Notes under the pieces: model-generated
What the model was told of the DNA's origin: nothing
Database searches by the model: none
What the model saw: the letters and a program-made list of their open reading frames with translations, nothing else
In this document: positions 9,328-18,918 of the stretch, one piece after another
How positions within the stretch are numbered: position 1 is the stretch's first letter
How the letters are laid out: each line of letters begins with the position of its first letter
Made by a program: the position numbers and the translations under genes
Origin: Tsuneonella flava
Lineage (GTDB): Bacteria > Pseudomonadota > Alphaproteobacteria > Sphingomonadales > Sphingomonadaceae
DNA: 64,000 bases
NCBI RefSeq assembly: GCF_002870965.1
Contig: NZ_PHSO01000006.1
Span: 372,001-436,000 of the forward strand
Direction: 5' to 3'

Positions 9328-11356
9328 CCAGCATATCGGGTGTCAGCACTTGCGGCAGCACTTCGGCATCCTTGCCCGGTGCATACCACAGATAGAGCGG
9401 CACCCCGGCAGCACCGTGCGCTGTCAGGAACTGCGTGATTGCCGGATCGCGGCGGGTCCAGTCGCCCACCAACGGCACGACACCCGCTTTCACAAAAGCG
9501 TCGCGGGTGCTTTCCCGCTCTATCGCCACGCGTTCGTTGACTTTGCAGGTCAGGCACCAGTCGGCGGTGAACCACACGAACACCGGCTTGCCTTGTGCAC
9601 GGGCGGTTTGCAGCGCCGCCTGTGTGAACGGTTGCGCCGGGATAATGCCTTGCTCGCTATGAGCCGGTGCGTCGTCATACAAGCGAGGCAACAACTGCGC
9701 GCCCGCCGTTACCGGCACGATCACAGCCAGCAGCAGCAAATATGCATACCGCTGCCCTGATTGCCGCTGGCGCAGCGCGGCGATCAGCAGCGCGATAACC
9801 ACCACAGCCAGCGCTATTGACCCAACAGCGAACCATGCGCCACCCAGCCGCCAGCACAGCCATGCCAGCGCCAGCGCAGTCAGGCCCATCGGCACCGCCA
9901 TCACGCGGCGGAAAGTCTCCATCCATTTGCCCGGCCTCGGCAACAGGCGGCGCAGCGGCGGGATAAAGCCGAGCAACAGGAACGGCAGCGCCAGCCCCAA
10001 CCCCAGCGCGGCAAACAGCAGCATAGCCTCTGCCGCTGGCAGCAGCAGCGCCGCCCCCATCGCCGCCGCCATAAATGGTCCGGTGCACGGTGTCGCCACG
10101 AAGGCAGCGAGCAACCCGGTGGCGAAGGCCCCCGCCTGCTCTCCCCCGCGCGAGAAAGAGAGCGAAGGCAATTCGAAAAACCCTGCGAAATTGGCTGTGA
10201 TCGCACAGGCCAGCACCAACAACGCGACGACGACGCCCGGTTCCTGCAACTGGAATGCCCAGCCCACACTCTCGCCCGCGGCTCGCAAGGCCAGCAGCAG
10301 CGCGCCCAGCGCCAGCGTCGCCAGCAGCACACCTGCGGTATAGGCCAGGCCATCGGCGCGCGCCTGCGCGTCGCTTTCCCCGGCACGGACAAGACTCAGC
10401 GCCTTCAGGCTGAGAATCGGGAATACGCACGGCATGACATTGAGGATCAATCCCCCCGCCAGCGCCGCCAGCAGCAGCAGCCACAGCGGCCCGGTGTCCG
10501 CCGCCCCACCGCCTTTGCCCACCAGCTCGCCACCAGTAGGCACCGCGCCTTTGGCGGTAGTGAAACGCACACCGTTGCCATCGCCCAGCGACAGAATCCC
10601 GCTGACCGTATCGGGTGCGACCACCGTGTCCGCCAGCGGGATTTCGGCCACCAACATATCGCCCTGTCGGCGGAACGTCTGAGGGCCGGCGTAGGCGACC
10701 AGATCGCGTTGATCGATGAACACATGCGGATCGGGCAGATCGAGCGCCGCAGGCAATGGCAGCGCCACACGCAGTGTCTTACCCGCAACGGCAAACGTAC
10801 CCGCCCGGTCGAGCGGCGCGGGAATTGCCGCCCGCCATTTGGCATAGTCGCGCGATGCCGCGCTCTGTTCCGGCACAGTGAGGGTGAAAGACTGCTGCTC
10901 CGGCACACAGATCGTGTCGGTACAGGCGAGCCATTGCGCCTCCAGCTTCACCGGGGCACTCACCGCTGGCGCGCCGGGCGGTGGGATCAGATCGACGAGG
11001 ACCGCATAAGGCCCTTCGTACACATGGTTCATCAGCCCGCCGATAACCAGTTGCTGCGGTACGGGGTATTCCGCCTGCCCCGCTGTCCATCCGGGGGGCA
11101 GCGTCCATTTCAGCTGCATCCCGTACCCGGCATCGCCCGGATTGCTCCAGTATCCGTGCCACCCGGCATCGGGCACGAAATGGAGCACCATACGCACCGG
11201 CTGCCCCGCTGATATCGGGGCTGCACCCAGATCGGCGGAGATATGATTCACGCGATCTGCGCCCTGCGCCCGCGCAGTTATCGGCTGCAGCGCCAGCAAA
11301 CCGGCGCAAACCACCGCGAAAAACGCCATCAGGCGAGGCAATATCCTTGCGTGCAT
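9242..11356 (-). CDS. DsbD-type protein-disulfide reductase
   Basis: This 704-residue protein transfers reducing equivalents from cytoplasmic thioredoxin across the inner membrane to periplasmic thiol proteins. It has a signal peptide (about 1-31) and a periplasmic N-terminal domain with a Cys pair in LACTDTICVPE (about 145 and 150). About eight membrane segments follow, carrying the DsbD/ScsB cysteines in NVMPCVFP and VATPCTGPF. The C-terminal thioredoxin domain has the active site DWCLTC (Cys about 601 and 604). A Ser/Pro/Ala tail follows and overlaps the convergent lipoprotein gene. The ATG at 11356 gives a proper signal peptide. The next gene is divergent, 28 nt away, leaving very little promoter space. 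Confidence 0.92.
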   Translation of the reverse strand: MHARILPRLMAFFAVVCAGLLALQPITARAQGADRVNHISADLGAAPISAGQPVRMVLHFVPDAGWHGYWSNPGDAGYGMQLKWTLPPGWTAGQAEYPVPQQLVIGGLMNHVYEGPYAVLVDLIPPPGAPAVSAPVKLEAQWLACTDTICVPEQQSFTLTVPEQSAASRDYAKWRAAIPAPLDRAGTFAVAGKTLRVALPLPAALDLPDPHVFIDQRDLVAYAGPQTFRRQGDMLVAEIPLADTVVAPDTVSGILSLGDGNGVRFTTAKGAVPTGGELVGKGGGAADTGPLWLLLLAALAGGLILNVMPCVFPILSLKALSLVRAGESDAQARADGLAYTAGVLLATLALGALLLALRAAGESVGWAFQLQEPGVVVALLVLACAITANFAGFFELPSLSFSRGGEQAGAFATGLLAAFVATPCTGPFMAAAMGAALLLPAAEAMLLFAALGLGLALPFLLLGFIPPLRRLLPRPGKWMETFRRVMAVPMGLTALALAWLCWRLGGAWFAVGSIALAVVVIALLIAALRQRQSGQRYAYLLLLAVIVPVTAGAQLLPRLYDDAPAHSEQGIIPAQPFTQAALQTARAQGKPVFVWFTADWCLTCKVNERVAIERESTRDAFVKAGVVPLVGDWTRRDPAITQFLTAHGAAGVPLYLWYAPGKDAEVLPQVLTPDMLATLAESAQPSAQLSASASPSPAPAPAQE

Positions 11357-11384
11357 CGTGCCGCTGGCTCTAGGGCTGTAGGCG

Positions 11385-12599
11385 ATGAACGACAAGCGCG
11401 ACCTGCTGATCCTGGGCGGCGGCCTGGTGGGAATGACTCTGGCGCTGGCTGCCGCGCGCAAGGGATTGAGCAGCCATGTGATCGACCGCGCCGATCCCGC
11501 TTCGCTGACTGCGGATAATTTCGACGGTCGCGCCAGCGCAATCTCCACCGCCAGCTGGAACCTGTTCACCAATATCGGTCTGGCCGACCGGCTGGAGCCG
11601 TTCGGTTGCCCGATCGAATCGATCATGGTCAGCGATCAGATGAAACCGGGCCTGCTCGATTTCACGCCTGAGCCGCACGAAGGATCGCTTGGCCGGATGT
11701 TCGCCAATCGTGACTTGCGGCTCGCTCTGTTCGAAGCGGCGCGGGAAACCGATCTGATCGCGTGGCATGCCCCGGTCGAGGTAGTGGAGCGGCACCGCGA
11801 CGAATTTGGCGTTTCCGCGACGCTGGCCGATGGCCGCACGCTCCATGCCGCGCTGATGATCGGTGCCGAAGGCCGCCGCTCACCCACGCGCGACGAGGAA
11901 GGGCTGGCGATGGCGCAGTGGAACTACAGCCACCGCGCGCTGATTGTCGGGCTGGATCACAGCAAGCCGCACGGCAATGTCGCGTGGGAGATCTTTTACC
12001 CCGCGGGGCCTTTCGCCCTGCTCCCCATGCTCGACGGGCCGCAAGGGCAACACCGCAGCGCACTGGTCTGGACGGTGGACGAGAAAGATGCCGCTGGCAT
12101 CCTCAAGCTATCCGACCGCGCCTTCGTAACCGAAATATACAAGCGGATGGGCGATCTGCTGGGCGAAGTAACGCTCAATTCGGGGCGCTCGTCCTATCCG
12201 CTCAGTTTCCAGCACACTGTCAGGATGGTGGGGCAACGGCTGGCGCTGGTGGGCGATTCGGCGCACGGGATGCACCCGATTGCCGGACAAGGGCTCAATC
12301 TGGGTCTGCGCGATGTTGGCGCACTGATTCAGGTGCTGACCGACGGACAGCGGCTTGGCCTCGATCTGGGCGACGCGCAAATTCTCGCCCGCTATGAAAA
12401 ATGGCGCGCGCTCGATTCGGTGATGGTTATGTCCGCTACCGATGGGCTGACGCATTTGTTCGGCTTTGGCGGCAAGACGGCATCGGCCATCCGCCGCCTG
12501 GGGATGAGCGGAGTTCAGCGCACACCGCTGCTCAAAAAATGGTTCATGGACGAAGCGCGCGGCATGTCGGGCGCATTGCCGGAACTGTTGCAAGTCTGA
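11385..12599 (+). CDS. UbiH/UbiF/COQ6-family FAD monooxygenase
   Basis: The 404-residue flavoprotein has an N-terminal FAD dinucleotide-binding motif (ILGGGLVGMTLALAAARKG), the middle DG-type region (MIGAEGRRSPTR), and the second FAD motif GDSAHGMHPIAGQGLNLGLRD from about residue 290. This signature belongs to ubiquinone-biosynthesis ring hydroxylases, which act on membrane-bound prenylated phenols. Which position it hydroxylates (C5, C1 or C6) cannot be told from sequence alone. It is divergent from the dsbD-like gene with only 28 nt between starts, so the two promoters must overlap the coding regions or each other. Confidence 0.88.
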   Translation: MNDKRDLLILGGGLVGMTLALAAARKGLSSHVIDRADPASLTADNFDGRASAISTASWNLFTNIGLADRLEPFGCPIESIMVSDQMKPGLLDFTPEPHEGSLGRMFANRDLRLALFEAARETDLIAWHAPVEVVERHRDEFGVSATLADGRTLHAALMIGAEGRRSPTRDEEGLAMAQWNYSHRALIVGLDHSKPHGNVAWEIFYPAGPFALLPMLDGPQGQHRSALVWTVDEKDAAGILKLSDRAFVTEIYKRMGDLLGEVTLNSGRSSYPLSFQHTVRMVGQRLALVGDSAHGMHPIAGQGLNLGLRDVGALIQVLTDGQRLGLDLGDAQILARYEKWRALDSVMVMSATDGLTHLFGFGGKTASAIRRLGMSGVQRTPLLKKWFMDEARGMSGALPELLQV

Positions 12600-12675
12600 C
12601 CACTTGCCGACCCGAGCGGTTCGGCAGATGGCTTACCGGGCATGTTCCCAAGGCCGCCTAGCCACCCACTTCACC

Positions 12676-13629
12676 TTATTTGACCGCAGGCGTTTTCTCA
12701 TCCGCCGGGCCGAGCTGCTGCACCGGCTTGCCATCGCCATCCCGCAACAGACGCCGCTCGCGCACCGCTGATGTTTCGATCAGGTCGAGTGCCTGCTGCG
12801 CGCGTTCATACCGCTTCGCCAGCGCGATCCAGTCCTTTGCCGCGGCGGCACCCGGCAGCTGTTCCACCTCGCGGATCGCCTTGTCCACGCGGCCGCTTTC
12901 GAGGAAGAAGCGCGCGCGCTCCAGCCGCTTCTGCGGTTGCGGAGAGGGCGTCGTTTCGCGGCGGATGACCACCAGGTTCGACAGTTCCCGCTGCATCCGG
13001 GTAAGAAACGGTTGGCTGCTGTCGTCTTTCAACTGGGGCGCCAATCCTTGCAACTGCGCGATCAGCACGTCCAGCGTAACGGGGTTTTTCGAAAACTCGA
13101 TGATCGTGTGCACCGAATTCGGTTTCGCATCGCCAAACCGCAGGCGAAGCTGTTCGTCGAGATAGCCGAGCGGCGCGCCCCGTTCGAGCGCACGCCGGGT
13201 GGCAAATGCAATCAGCAATCCTTCCGCCCGCGCAGCATTACCGGCAGCGGCCTGCGCCTGAAGATCGAGCTTGGCGATGCGCTGTTCAGCGGCGGCGATG
13301 CGTTGATCCAGCCCGCCTTGCTGCTCCGCGACTTTCTCAACCGCCTTAGCAGCAGCGGTGTTGTCTTCCGTTGTTGCAGTGGGCGCATCGGATGCTTTGT
13401 CACCCACAGAAATACCCGCCAGCTTTTGCGGGGAAGCCGTGGCGGTTGGTTTTGCCGTGGAAACAGCCTCGGCCTGAGGCGCGGTAGTCATCCCACGCGG
13501 CCCGATATATCCCTTCCACGCCAGATATCCGACAATTGCGGCACCCAGCAAAAAAGAGGCAAGCACAGCGATCAGCACCGGCTTTAACGAACCGCCTGCG
13601 CGGTTACCGTCAGAAAAGGTGTTCATCAT
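12676..13629 (-). CDS. mitofilin/Mic60-like inner-membrane protein
   Basis: The product is about 317 residues from the ATG pair at 13624-13629. It has a short cytoplasmic N-terminus, one membrane anchor (PVLIAVLASFLLGAAIVGYL), a Pro/Ala/Thr linker, and a coiled-coil stretch (EQRIAKLDLQAQAAAGNAAR). The C-terminal helical region contains ARFFLESGRVDKAIREVEQ and LPGAAAAKDWIALAKRYE, which resembles the mitofilin domain. Alphaproteobacterial Mic60, the ancestor of the mitochondrial crista-junction protein, is known to be encoded next to hemD and hemC, exactly the position seen here. The expected role is envelope contact and inner-membrane shaping. A start upstream of 13629 would overlap hemD and is less likely. 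Confidence 0.75.
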   Translation of the reverse strand: MMNTFSDGNRAGGSLKPVLIAVLASFLLGAAIVGYLAWKGYIGPRGMTTAPQAEAVSTAKPTATASPQKLAGISVGDKASDAPTATTEDNTAAAKAVEKVAEQQGGLDQRIAAAEQRIAKLDLQAQAAAGNAARAEGLLIAFATRRALERGAPLGYLDEQLRLRFGDAKPNSVHTIIEFSKNPVTLDVLIAQLQGLAPQLKDDSSQPFLTRMQRELSNLVVIRRETTPSPQPQKRLERARFFLESGRVDKAIREVEQLPGAAAAKDWIALAKRYERAQQALDLIETSAVRERRLLRDGDGKPVQQLGPADEKTPAVK

Positions 13630-13678
13630 TATCCGTTCTGCGACCTGTGCCGTCTTTGCGGCAGGTCTTTGTTGGCGA

Positions 13679-14356
13679 TCATTGGCACATTTGGACGGCC
13701 AAGGCCAAAAGCGCAAGTTCGGCAGGCTTCATCGCCCATGCGACGGACTGCCAGCCTTCGCCCGCTGCCGAGGCGATACGCGGCGCCAGCGCAGCCAGCG
13801 ACACTTCGCTGCGGTCAACCCCAAACCGTTCGCACTCCTCCGCAAAATAGCGCGCCGCTTCTCCCGAATGCAGCAACACAACCGCGCCGCCCGCCATCTG
13901 AGCGGCAACATCTTCGGCAAGGGGCAACGGCGCGGCGCGATAAACGATGCGTTCGACCACCTGCACACCTGCGGGTGAAGACAGCGCCACATGCTTTTCC
14001 CCCGCGAGCCATAGGAAGCGGACCGGCGCCCTTGCGCGGTCGAGCAATGCCTGCAAGCCGCCCGCCCCGGTTTCGGCCACTGCAAAGCCCGCATCGCGCG
14101 CCGCCTGCGCGGTCCGGGCACCAACCGCGTGAACCGGCAACCCCGCAATTTGGTTCAACGCACGCCCACCGTGGCGAAATACATTGGCGCTGCCGACCAG
14201 AATAGCATCGAAGTCCGCCGGATCGGGCGCATCCCATGACACCGGCTCAATCGCGAACAGTGGCGCGGCCACGCCTTCGATCCCGCGATCGCGCAATCCC
14301 TTCAACGTTTCGGAAAGACCCGGTTCGGGGCGCAGGACAATGGCCGGGCGCGGCAT
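13679..14356 (-). CDS. hemD: uroporphyrinogen-III synthase
   Basis: HemD cyclises hydroxymethylbilane to uroporphyrinogen III in tetrapyrrole synthesis. The 225-residue sequence is divergent, as usual for the family. It retains the N-terminal RPEPG motif and the ILVGSANVFRHGG and VHAVGARTAQAARDAGF segments. Identity rests largely on context: its ATG overlaps the hemC stop by one base (TGATG) and the mic60-like gene follows. A TTG codon immediately upstream is not needed as a start. Confidence 0.9.
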   Translation of the reverse strand: MPRPAIVLRPEPGLSETLKGLRDRGIEGVAAPLFAIEPVSWDAPDPADFDAILVGSANVFRHGGRALNQIAGLPVHAVGARTAQAARDAGFAVAETGAGGLQALLDRARAPVRFLWLAGEKHVALSSPAGVQVVERIVYRAAPLPLAEDVAAQMAGGAVVLLHSGEAARYFAEECERFGVDRSEVSLAALAPRIASAAGEGWQSVAWAMKPAELALLALAVQMCQ

Positions 14357-15285
14357 CAACCGATCCCGAACAACGCCTTTACCGCCGGTCCGGCGCGCAA
14401 CAGCAAATCGGCGGCAAGCCCTTGCGGGCCATAGACATCGCCGCGAGCGAAGCGCGCTTCGCCTGCGACCCGCTCTGCCCCGTCGGCACTGAAGATCGCC
14501 GCCTGCATCGCCAGTTGGCCATCTTCCAAGCGGGTCAGCACGGCAATCGGGCTATGGCAATTGCCGCCCAGTGCCTCCAGCAAGGCACGTTCGGCCATCA
14601 CGGCATCGTGGCTGGGCGCATGATCGATGGCAGCGAGCCATTCGCGGGTCTGCGTATCGTCTGCCCGGCATTCGATGCCGATGGCCCCCTGCGCCGGGGC
14701 GGGTAGCCATTGATCGAGCGGTATCGGAGCGCCCGCGCTGCTCTGCCCCAGCCGTTCGAGCCCGGCAGCGGCAAGCAGCATCACATCGGCTTCGCCCGCT
14801 TCCAGCCGCGCCATGCGGGTTGCAACGTTGCCGCGAAACGACACGATGGAACAGTCGGGCCGGTTGTGAAGCATTTGCGCTGCCCGGCGCGGAGCGCTGG
14901 TGCCGATCCGCGCCCCATGCGGGATCGCCGCAATGCTGTCTGCCCCCAACAGCACATCGCGCACATCGGCTCGCGGCAGGATCGCAGCGATAGCGAGAAA
15001 GTCGGGCCGGATCGTTTCGACATCTTTCATCGAATGAACCGACGCATCGATCCGGCCTTCCGCCAGCCAGCCGTCGAGTTCCTTGGTCCACAGCGCCTTG
15101 CCGCCGATTTCGGCCAGTGGGCGATCCTGCACTTTGTCTCCGCTGGCGACAACAGGGACCAGTTCGATGGACGATTCGTCCCACCCGTGGGCCTTGCACA
15201 GACGGGCGCGCGCTTCGTGGGCCTGCGCCATTGCGAGCGGGGATTTACGGGTGCCGAGGCGGAGTTTCAAAATATTTGCCTTCAT
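14356..15285 (-). CDS. hemC: porphobilinogen deaminase (hydroxymethylbilane synthase)
   Basis: HemC polymerises four porphobilinogen molecules into hydroxymethylbilane in the cytoplasm. The 309-residue sequence is full length. It has LRLGTRKSPLAMAQ at the N-terminus, ASVHSMKDVET, the Arg-rich binding segment IGTSAPRRAAQM and FRGNVATRMARL. The dipyrromethane-cofactor Cys lies in GIECRADD. It is the first gene of a hemC-hemD-mic60 run and is divergent from tsaD across 55 bp, which must hold both promoters. Confidence 0.97.
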   Translation of the reverse strand: MKANILKLRLGTRKSPLAMAQAHEARARLCKAHGWDESSIELVPVVASGDKVQDRPLAEIGGKALWTKELDGWLAEGRIDASVHSMKDVETIRPDFLAIAAILPRADVRDVLLGADSIAAIPHGARIGTSAPRRAAQMLHNRPDCSIVSFRGNVATRMARLEAGEADVMLLAAAGLERLGQSSAGAPIPLDQWLPAPAQGAIGIECRADDTQTREWLAAIDHAPSHDAVMAERALLEALGGNCHSPIAVLTRLEDGQLAMQAAIFSADGAERVAGEARFARGDVYGPQGLAADLLLRAGPAVKALFGIG

Positions 15286-15340
15286 GTCATTCGACTGACT
15301 GCGCTTGCCCTACCCAAGCAAAGCGGTAAGGGAAAGCGGC

Positions 15341-16375
15341 ATGGGATTGGTTCTCGGCATAGAATCGAGTTGCGACGAAACCGCAGCGGCGCTGGTCACC
15401 ACCGAACGGCAGGTGCTGGCCCAGCGGATCGCCAGCCAGGACGAGGCACACGCGCCCTATGGCGGGGTCGTGCCCGAAATCGCCGCCCGCGCTCATGCCG
15501 AACGGCTGGCCCCGATGATCGACGTCGTTTTGAAAGAGGCTGGCGTTGCCCTGCACGAACTCGACGCGATTGCTGCGACTGCCGGTCCGGGGCTGATCGG
15601 CGGAGTGATGGTCGGGCTGGTCAGTGCCAAAGCGCTGGCGATGGCAACCGATGTGCCACTGATGGCGATCAACCATCTGGAAGGGCACGCACTCAGCCCC
15701 CGACTGGCCGATCCGGCGCTGACATTCCCGTATGCCCTGCTGCTGGTATCGGGCGGACATTGCCAGATCCTGCGAGTGGATGGCGTTGGCGAATATCGCC
15801 GCTTCGCCACCACAATCGACGATGCCCTGGGCGAAGCATTCGACAAGACGGCCAAGATCCTTGCCCTCGGATACCCCGGTGGCCCGGCGGTGGAGCGGCT
15901 GGCGTTGCAGGGCGATCCCGATGCCGTGCGCCTGCCCCGTCCGCTGGTCGGCAGCGGGGAACCGCATTTCTCTTTCGCCGGACTGAAGAGCGCAGTGCTG
16001 CGTGCCTATGAAACACAGCTACACGGCGATGCCGATCTGGCGGCCAGTTTCCAGCAGGCAGCCATCGATTGCGTGACCGACCGGCTGACAATCGCGCTCG
16101 ATGCGATGGGGCCGGTCAGCGCGCTGGTGGTGGCAGGCGGGGTTGCTGCAAACAAAGCAGTGCGCGGCGCGCTGGAAACACTGGCACACGCGCGAGATCT
16201 GCGCTTTTCCGCGCCGCCCCCGGCACTGTGCACCGATAACGCGGCGATGATCGCCTGGGCCGGGTGCGAACGCCTGCCCACCGGCCAGAACGATCCGCTC
16301 GACATCGCCGCTCGGCCGCGCTGGCCGCTCGACCCGACAGCGGAGCCGGTACGCGGCGCAGGGGTAAAAGGATGA
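15341..16375 (+). CDS. tsaD: tRNA N6-threonylcarbamoyladenosine synthase subunit TsaD
   Basis: TsaD transfers threonylcarbamoyl to A37 of ANN-decoding tRNAs. The 344-residue protein starts MGLVLGIESSCDET, the standard Kae1/TsaD N-terminus. It has the metal-binding His pair in AINHLEGHALS, plus VSGGHCQI, the ASKH-fold GGPAVERLA segment and VVAGGVAANKAVR. The start at 15341 is preferred over an upstream in-frame TTG because an AAGGGAAAG ribosome binding site precedes it. Its stop overlaps the gpsA start (ATGA). Confidence 0.97.
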   Translation: MGLVLGIESSCDETAAALVTTERQVLAQRIASQDEAHAPYGGVVPEIAARAHAERLAPMIDVVLKEAGVALHELDAIAATAGPGLIGGVMVGLVSAKALAMATDVPLMAINHLEGHALSPRLADPALTFPYALLLVSGGHCQILRVDGVGEYRRFATTIDDALGEAFDKTAKILALGYPGGPAVERLALQGDPDAVRLPRPLVGSGEPHFSFAGLKSAVLRAYETQLHGDADLAASFQQAAIDCVTDRLTIALDAMGPVSALVVAGGVAANKAVRGALETLAHARDLRFSAPPPALCTDNAAMIAWAGCERLPTGQNDPLDIAARPRWPLDPTAEPVRGAGVKG

Positions 16376-17370
16376 CCGGCAAAGCGGCCGCAATCGGTGT
16401 GCTCGGCGCGGGCGCATGGGGCACAGCGCTGGCCCAAATGCTGGCGAGCGACGGGCGCACTGTCCTGCTATGGGCGCGGGAAGAAGAGCTGGTCGCGGAA
16501 ATCAACCGGCAACACCGCAACAGCGTGTATCTGCCATCCGCGCAACTGTCGGAAACGATCCGCGCGACCGGCGATCTGGCGCAGTTCGCCACGCTCGATA
16601 CGGTTCTGGCGGTTACCCCGGCGCAACATCTGGGCACAGTGCTGGCGGCCCTGCCCGCATCGCCGCGCGATCTGGTACTGTGCAGCAAGGGGATCGAAGC
16701 GGGCAGCGGGCGGCTGATGAACGATGTGGCCCGCGATGCCAAACCGGGCAGCGAGATCGCTATCCTGTCCGGCCCCACTTTCGCCCACGAAGTCGCTGCC
16801 GGGCTGCCGACAGCCGTCACGCTGGCCTGTGCCGGGGGCGAGGAACAGTGGGATCGGCTATCCCCGCAAATCGCCCGTCCTGCGTTCCGCCCGTATTATT
16901 CCGACGATGTAACAGGGGCCGAAATCGGCGGCGCGGTGAAAAACGTGCTCGCTATCGCATGCGGCGTAGTCGACGGGCTGGAGCTGGGCGAGAACGCCCG
17001 CGCCGCACTGATCGCCCGCGGATATGCCGAAATGATGCGCTTTGGCGAAGCATTGGGGGCTGAGCGCGATACGCTGGCGGGCCTGTGCGGGCTGGGCGAT
17101 CTGGTGCTGACCTGTTCCTCCACCTCCAGCCGCAATTTCAGTCTGGGCAAGGCATTGGGCGAAGGGCAGCCCCCCGCATCGCTGATGGCTGACCGGCGCA
17201 CTGTGGCCGAAGGCGCGCATACCGCGCCTGTGCTGGCCGAACTGGCCATGCGCCACGGCATCGCCATGCCGATCGTTGCGGCGGTCTATCGCCTGTTGCA
17301 AGGCGCCCCTGCGCGCGAAATCGTATCCGAACTGCTCGCTCGCCCGCTCACCACCGAAGCGCCTGTATGA
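16372..17370 (+). CDS. gpsA: NAD(P)H-dependent glycerol-3-phosphate dehydrogenase
   Basis: GpsA reduces dihydroxyacetone phosphate to sn-glycerol 3-phosphate for phospholipid synthesis. The 332-residue protein has the Rossmann motif VLGAGAWGTALAQ at the N-terminus, LCSKGIEAGSGRLM, and ILSGPTFAHEVAAGLPTA. The catalytic-domain segments GGAVKNVLAIACGVVDG and GLGDLVLTCSS are also present. ATGA overlaps join it to tsaD upstream and to the flippase gene downstream, which implies a three-gene operon with translational coupling. Confidence 0.97.
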   Translation: MTGKAAAIGVLGAGAWGTALAQMLASDGRTVLLWAREEELVAEINRQHRNSVYLPSAQLSETIRATGDLAQFATLDTVLAVTPAQHLGTVLAALPASPRDLVLCSKGIEAGSGRLMNDVARDAKPGSEIAILSGPTFAHEVAAGLPTAVTLACAGGEEQWDRLSPQIARPAFRPYYSDDVTGAEIGGAVKNVLAIACGVVDGLELGENARAALIARGYAEMMRFGEALGAERDTLAGLCGLGDLVLTCSSTSSRNFSLGKALGEGQPPASLMADRRTVAEGAHTAPVLAELAMRHGIAMPIVAAVYRLLQGAPAREIVSELLARPLTTEAPV

Positions 17371-18857
17371 CCGAGGCCAAATCGCAAGCGGATATGGCCG
17401 CGCTGGCCCGGGGGGGGCGAACCAATTTCTTCGGCTTCCTGCTGCGCCTCGCTGCGCGCCTGCCATTCCTGTTTATCGCCGGGCGACTCTATGGTGCGGA
17501 AGAGCTGGGCGTGTTCGCCTCTGCGCTGGTTGTCGCTGAACTGTGCGCGATGCTGTGTTCGCTGGGGGAAAAGCGGGGGCTGGCACAACGCCTGTCGGAA
17601 CGCGAAGACGCCAACCGGTGCCATCTCGTGTTCGACGGGATGCTGGCGGCGCTGGTCCTGTCGCTGATTGCCGCTGTGTTCCTGTGGTTCGTCCCGCAGC
17701 CATTGTTCCCCAGCGGGGATTACACATGGGTCGACCGGCTGATCGTGCTGTCGATCCCGGCCTATGCGCTGACCGAAATCATCCTTGCCGCACAGGCTTA
17801 TCGGTTCGATATCGCCACCACTGTACGTGCGCGGGCGGTGGTCGAACCGTGGACCATTTCGATTCTCGCCGGGGTGCTGTGGTTTCCGCTGCCCGATTCC
17901 GGGCTGTCGGTCGCCTATCTCGTGTCGATCTACGCCGGATTGCTGACGGCGGTGATCCCGTTCCTCAGATCCTATGGCCTGCCGAAAGGCTGGCGGCCCG
18001 ATCTGCGCGGCACAGTGCAATTGACGACGCGGGCGCTGCCACTGGCATCGGCGGACGCTATCGAATGGGGCACCCGGCGACTGGATCTGTTTATTCTGGG
18101 CCTGTTCGCAGCACCGCAAGCGGTGGGAATTTACTACGTCGCGCAACAGGTCGCGTCGCTGCCTCAGAAACTCAAGACCAGTTTCGAGCCGATCCTCGGC
18201 CCGGTCATCACCCGCAACCTGAAAGAACGCAACTATGCCGCGATTGCCCGGCAGGTATGTCAGGTTGGCTTCTGGATCACAGCGGCGCAAGCAGGCATCG
18301 CGCTCGCACTGGGCATTCCGGGCGAAGGCGTGATGGGGCTGGTCGGCCCGACTTTTGTGGGCGGCACCGCTGCACTTGCTTTCCTGCTAAGCGCGGAAGT
18401 GGTCGCGGCGACCGCTGTCGTTTCGGAAGCGGCGCTGATCTACATCGCACGGGTCCGCAATCTGACGATTTCCGTCGCCACTATCGTGCTGCAGGGTCTG
18501 CTGACAGTAGGCGCCATGATGCTGGTTCAGCGACTGGGGCTGAGCGATAATTACAAGGCGGCCGCCGCTGCCGCATCGCTGATGGTGGCACTGGGGATCG
18601 CATCGATTGTCAAAAGCCAGGTGCTGGCGGGCATTTTGCAGGAACCGATCAACAACTGGCGCTGGGCGTTGATCTATGCTGCGATACCGGCAACATTCGT
18701 TGGCTATGGCTTTACTCAGATGCCGGAATGGGCCGAACTGACATTCGGCGTTCCGGCGATCCTGTTCGTGTATGGCTGGGTCATCTGGCGCTTCGGGTTC
18801 GGACCGGAAGATCGGGTGCTGTTCCGCCGCAACCTCGATACCACGCCCCCGGCATAA
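17367..18857 (+). CDS. oligosaccharide/polysaccharide flippase-like membrane protein
   Basis: The 496-residue polytopic protein has roughly 12-14 hydrophobic segments and the MOP-superfamily (Wzx/MurJ-like) pattern. An N-terminal RLAARLPFLFIAGRLYGAEE segment is typical of Wzx-type lipopolysaccharide or O-antigen flippases. These move undecaprenyl-linked or related glycans to the periplasmic leaflet. No glycosyltransferase genes are adjacent, so the substrate is open. Translational coupling with gpsA suggests a link to general envelope biogenesis rather than to an O-antigen island. Confidence 0.8.
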   Translation: MTEAKSQADMAALARGGRTNFFGFLLRLAARLPFLFIAGRLYGAEELGVFASALVVAELCAMLCSLGEKRGLAQRLSEREDANRCHLVFDGMLAALVLSLIAAVFLWFVPQPLFPSGDYTWVDRLIVLSIPAYALTEIILAAQAYRFDIATTVRARAVVEPWTISILAGVLWFPLPDSGLSVAYLVSIYAGLLTAVIPFLRSYGLPKGWRPDLRGTVQLTTRALPLASADAIEWGTRRLDLFILGLFAAPQAVGIYYVAQQVASLPQKLKTSFEPILGPVITRNLKERNYAAIARQVCQVGFWITAAQAGIALALGIPGEGVMGLVGPTFVGGTAALAFLLSAEVVAATAVVSEAALIYIARVRNLTISVATIVLQGLLTVGAMMLVQRLGLSDNYKAAAAAASLMVALGIASIVKSQVLAGILQEPINNWRWALIYAAIPATFVGYGFTQMPEWAELTFGVPAILFVYGWVIWRFGFGPEDRVLFRRNLDTTPPA

Positions 18858-18918
18858 GTTTTCGCCAGAACCCGCTGCCCCCTTGCGAGCCGGGGCCGGA
18901 ATTGCCATTCGGGCGGCG

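Noticed and set aside
14710-16011. Plus-strand frame of 433 codons overlapping hemC and tsaD
   Set aside because: It spans two well-supported genes in another frame or strand and has no domain.
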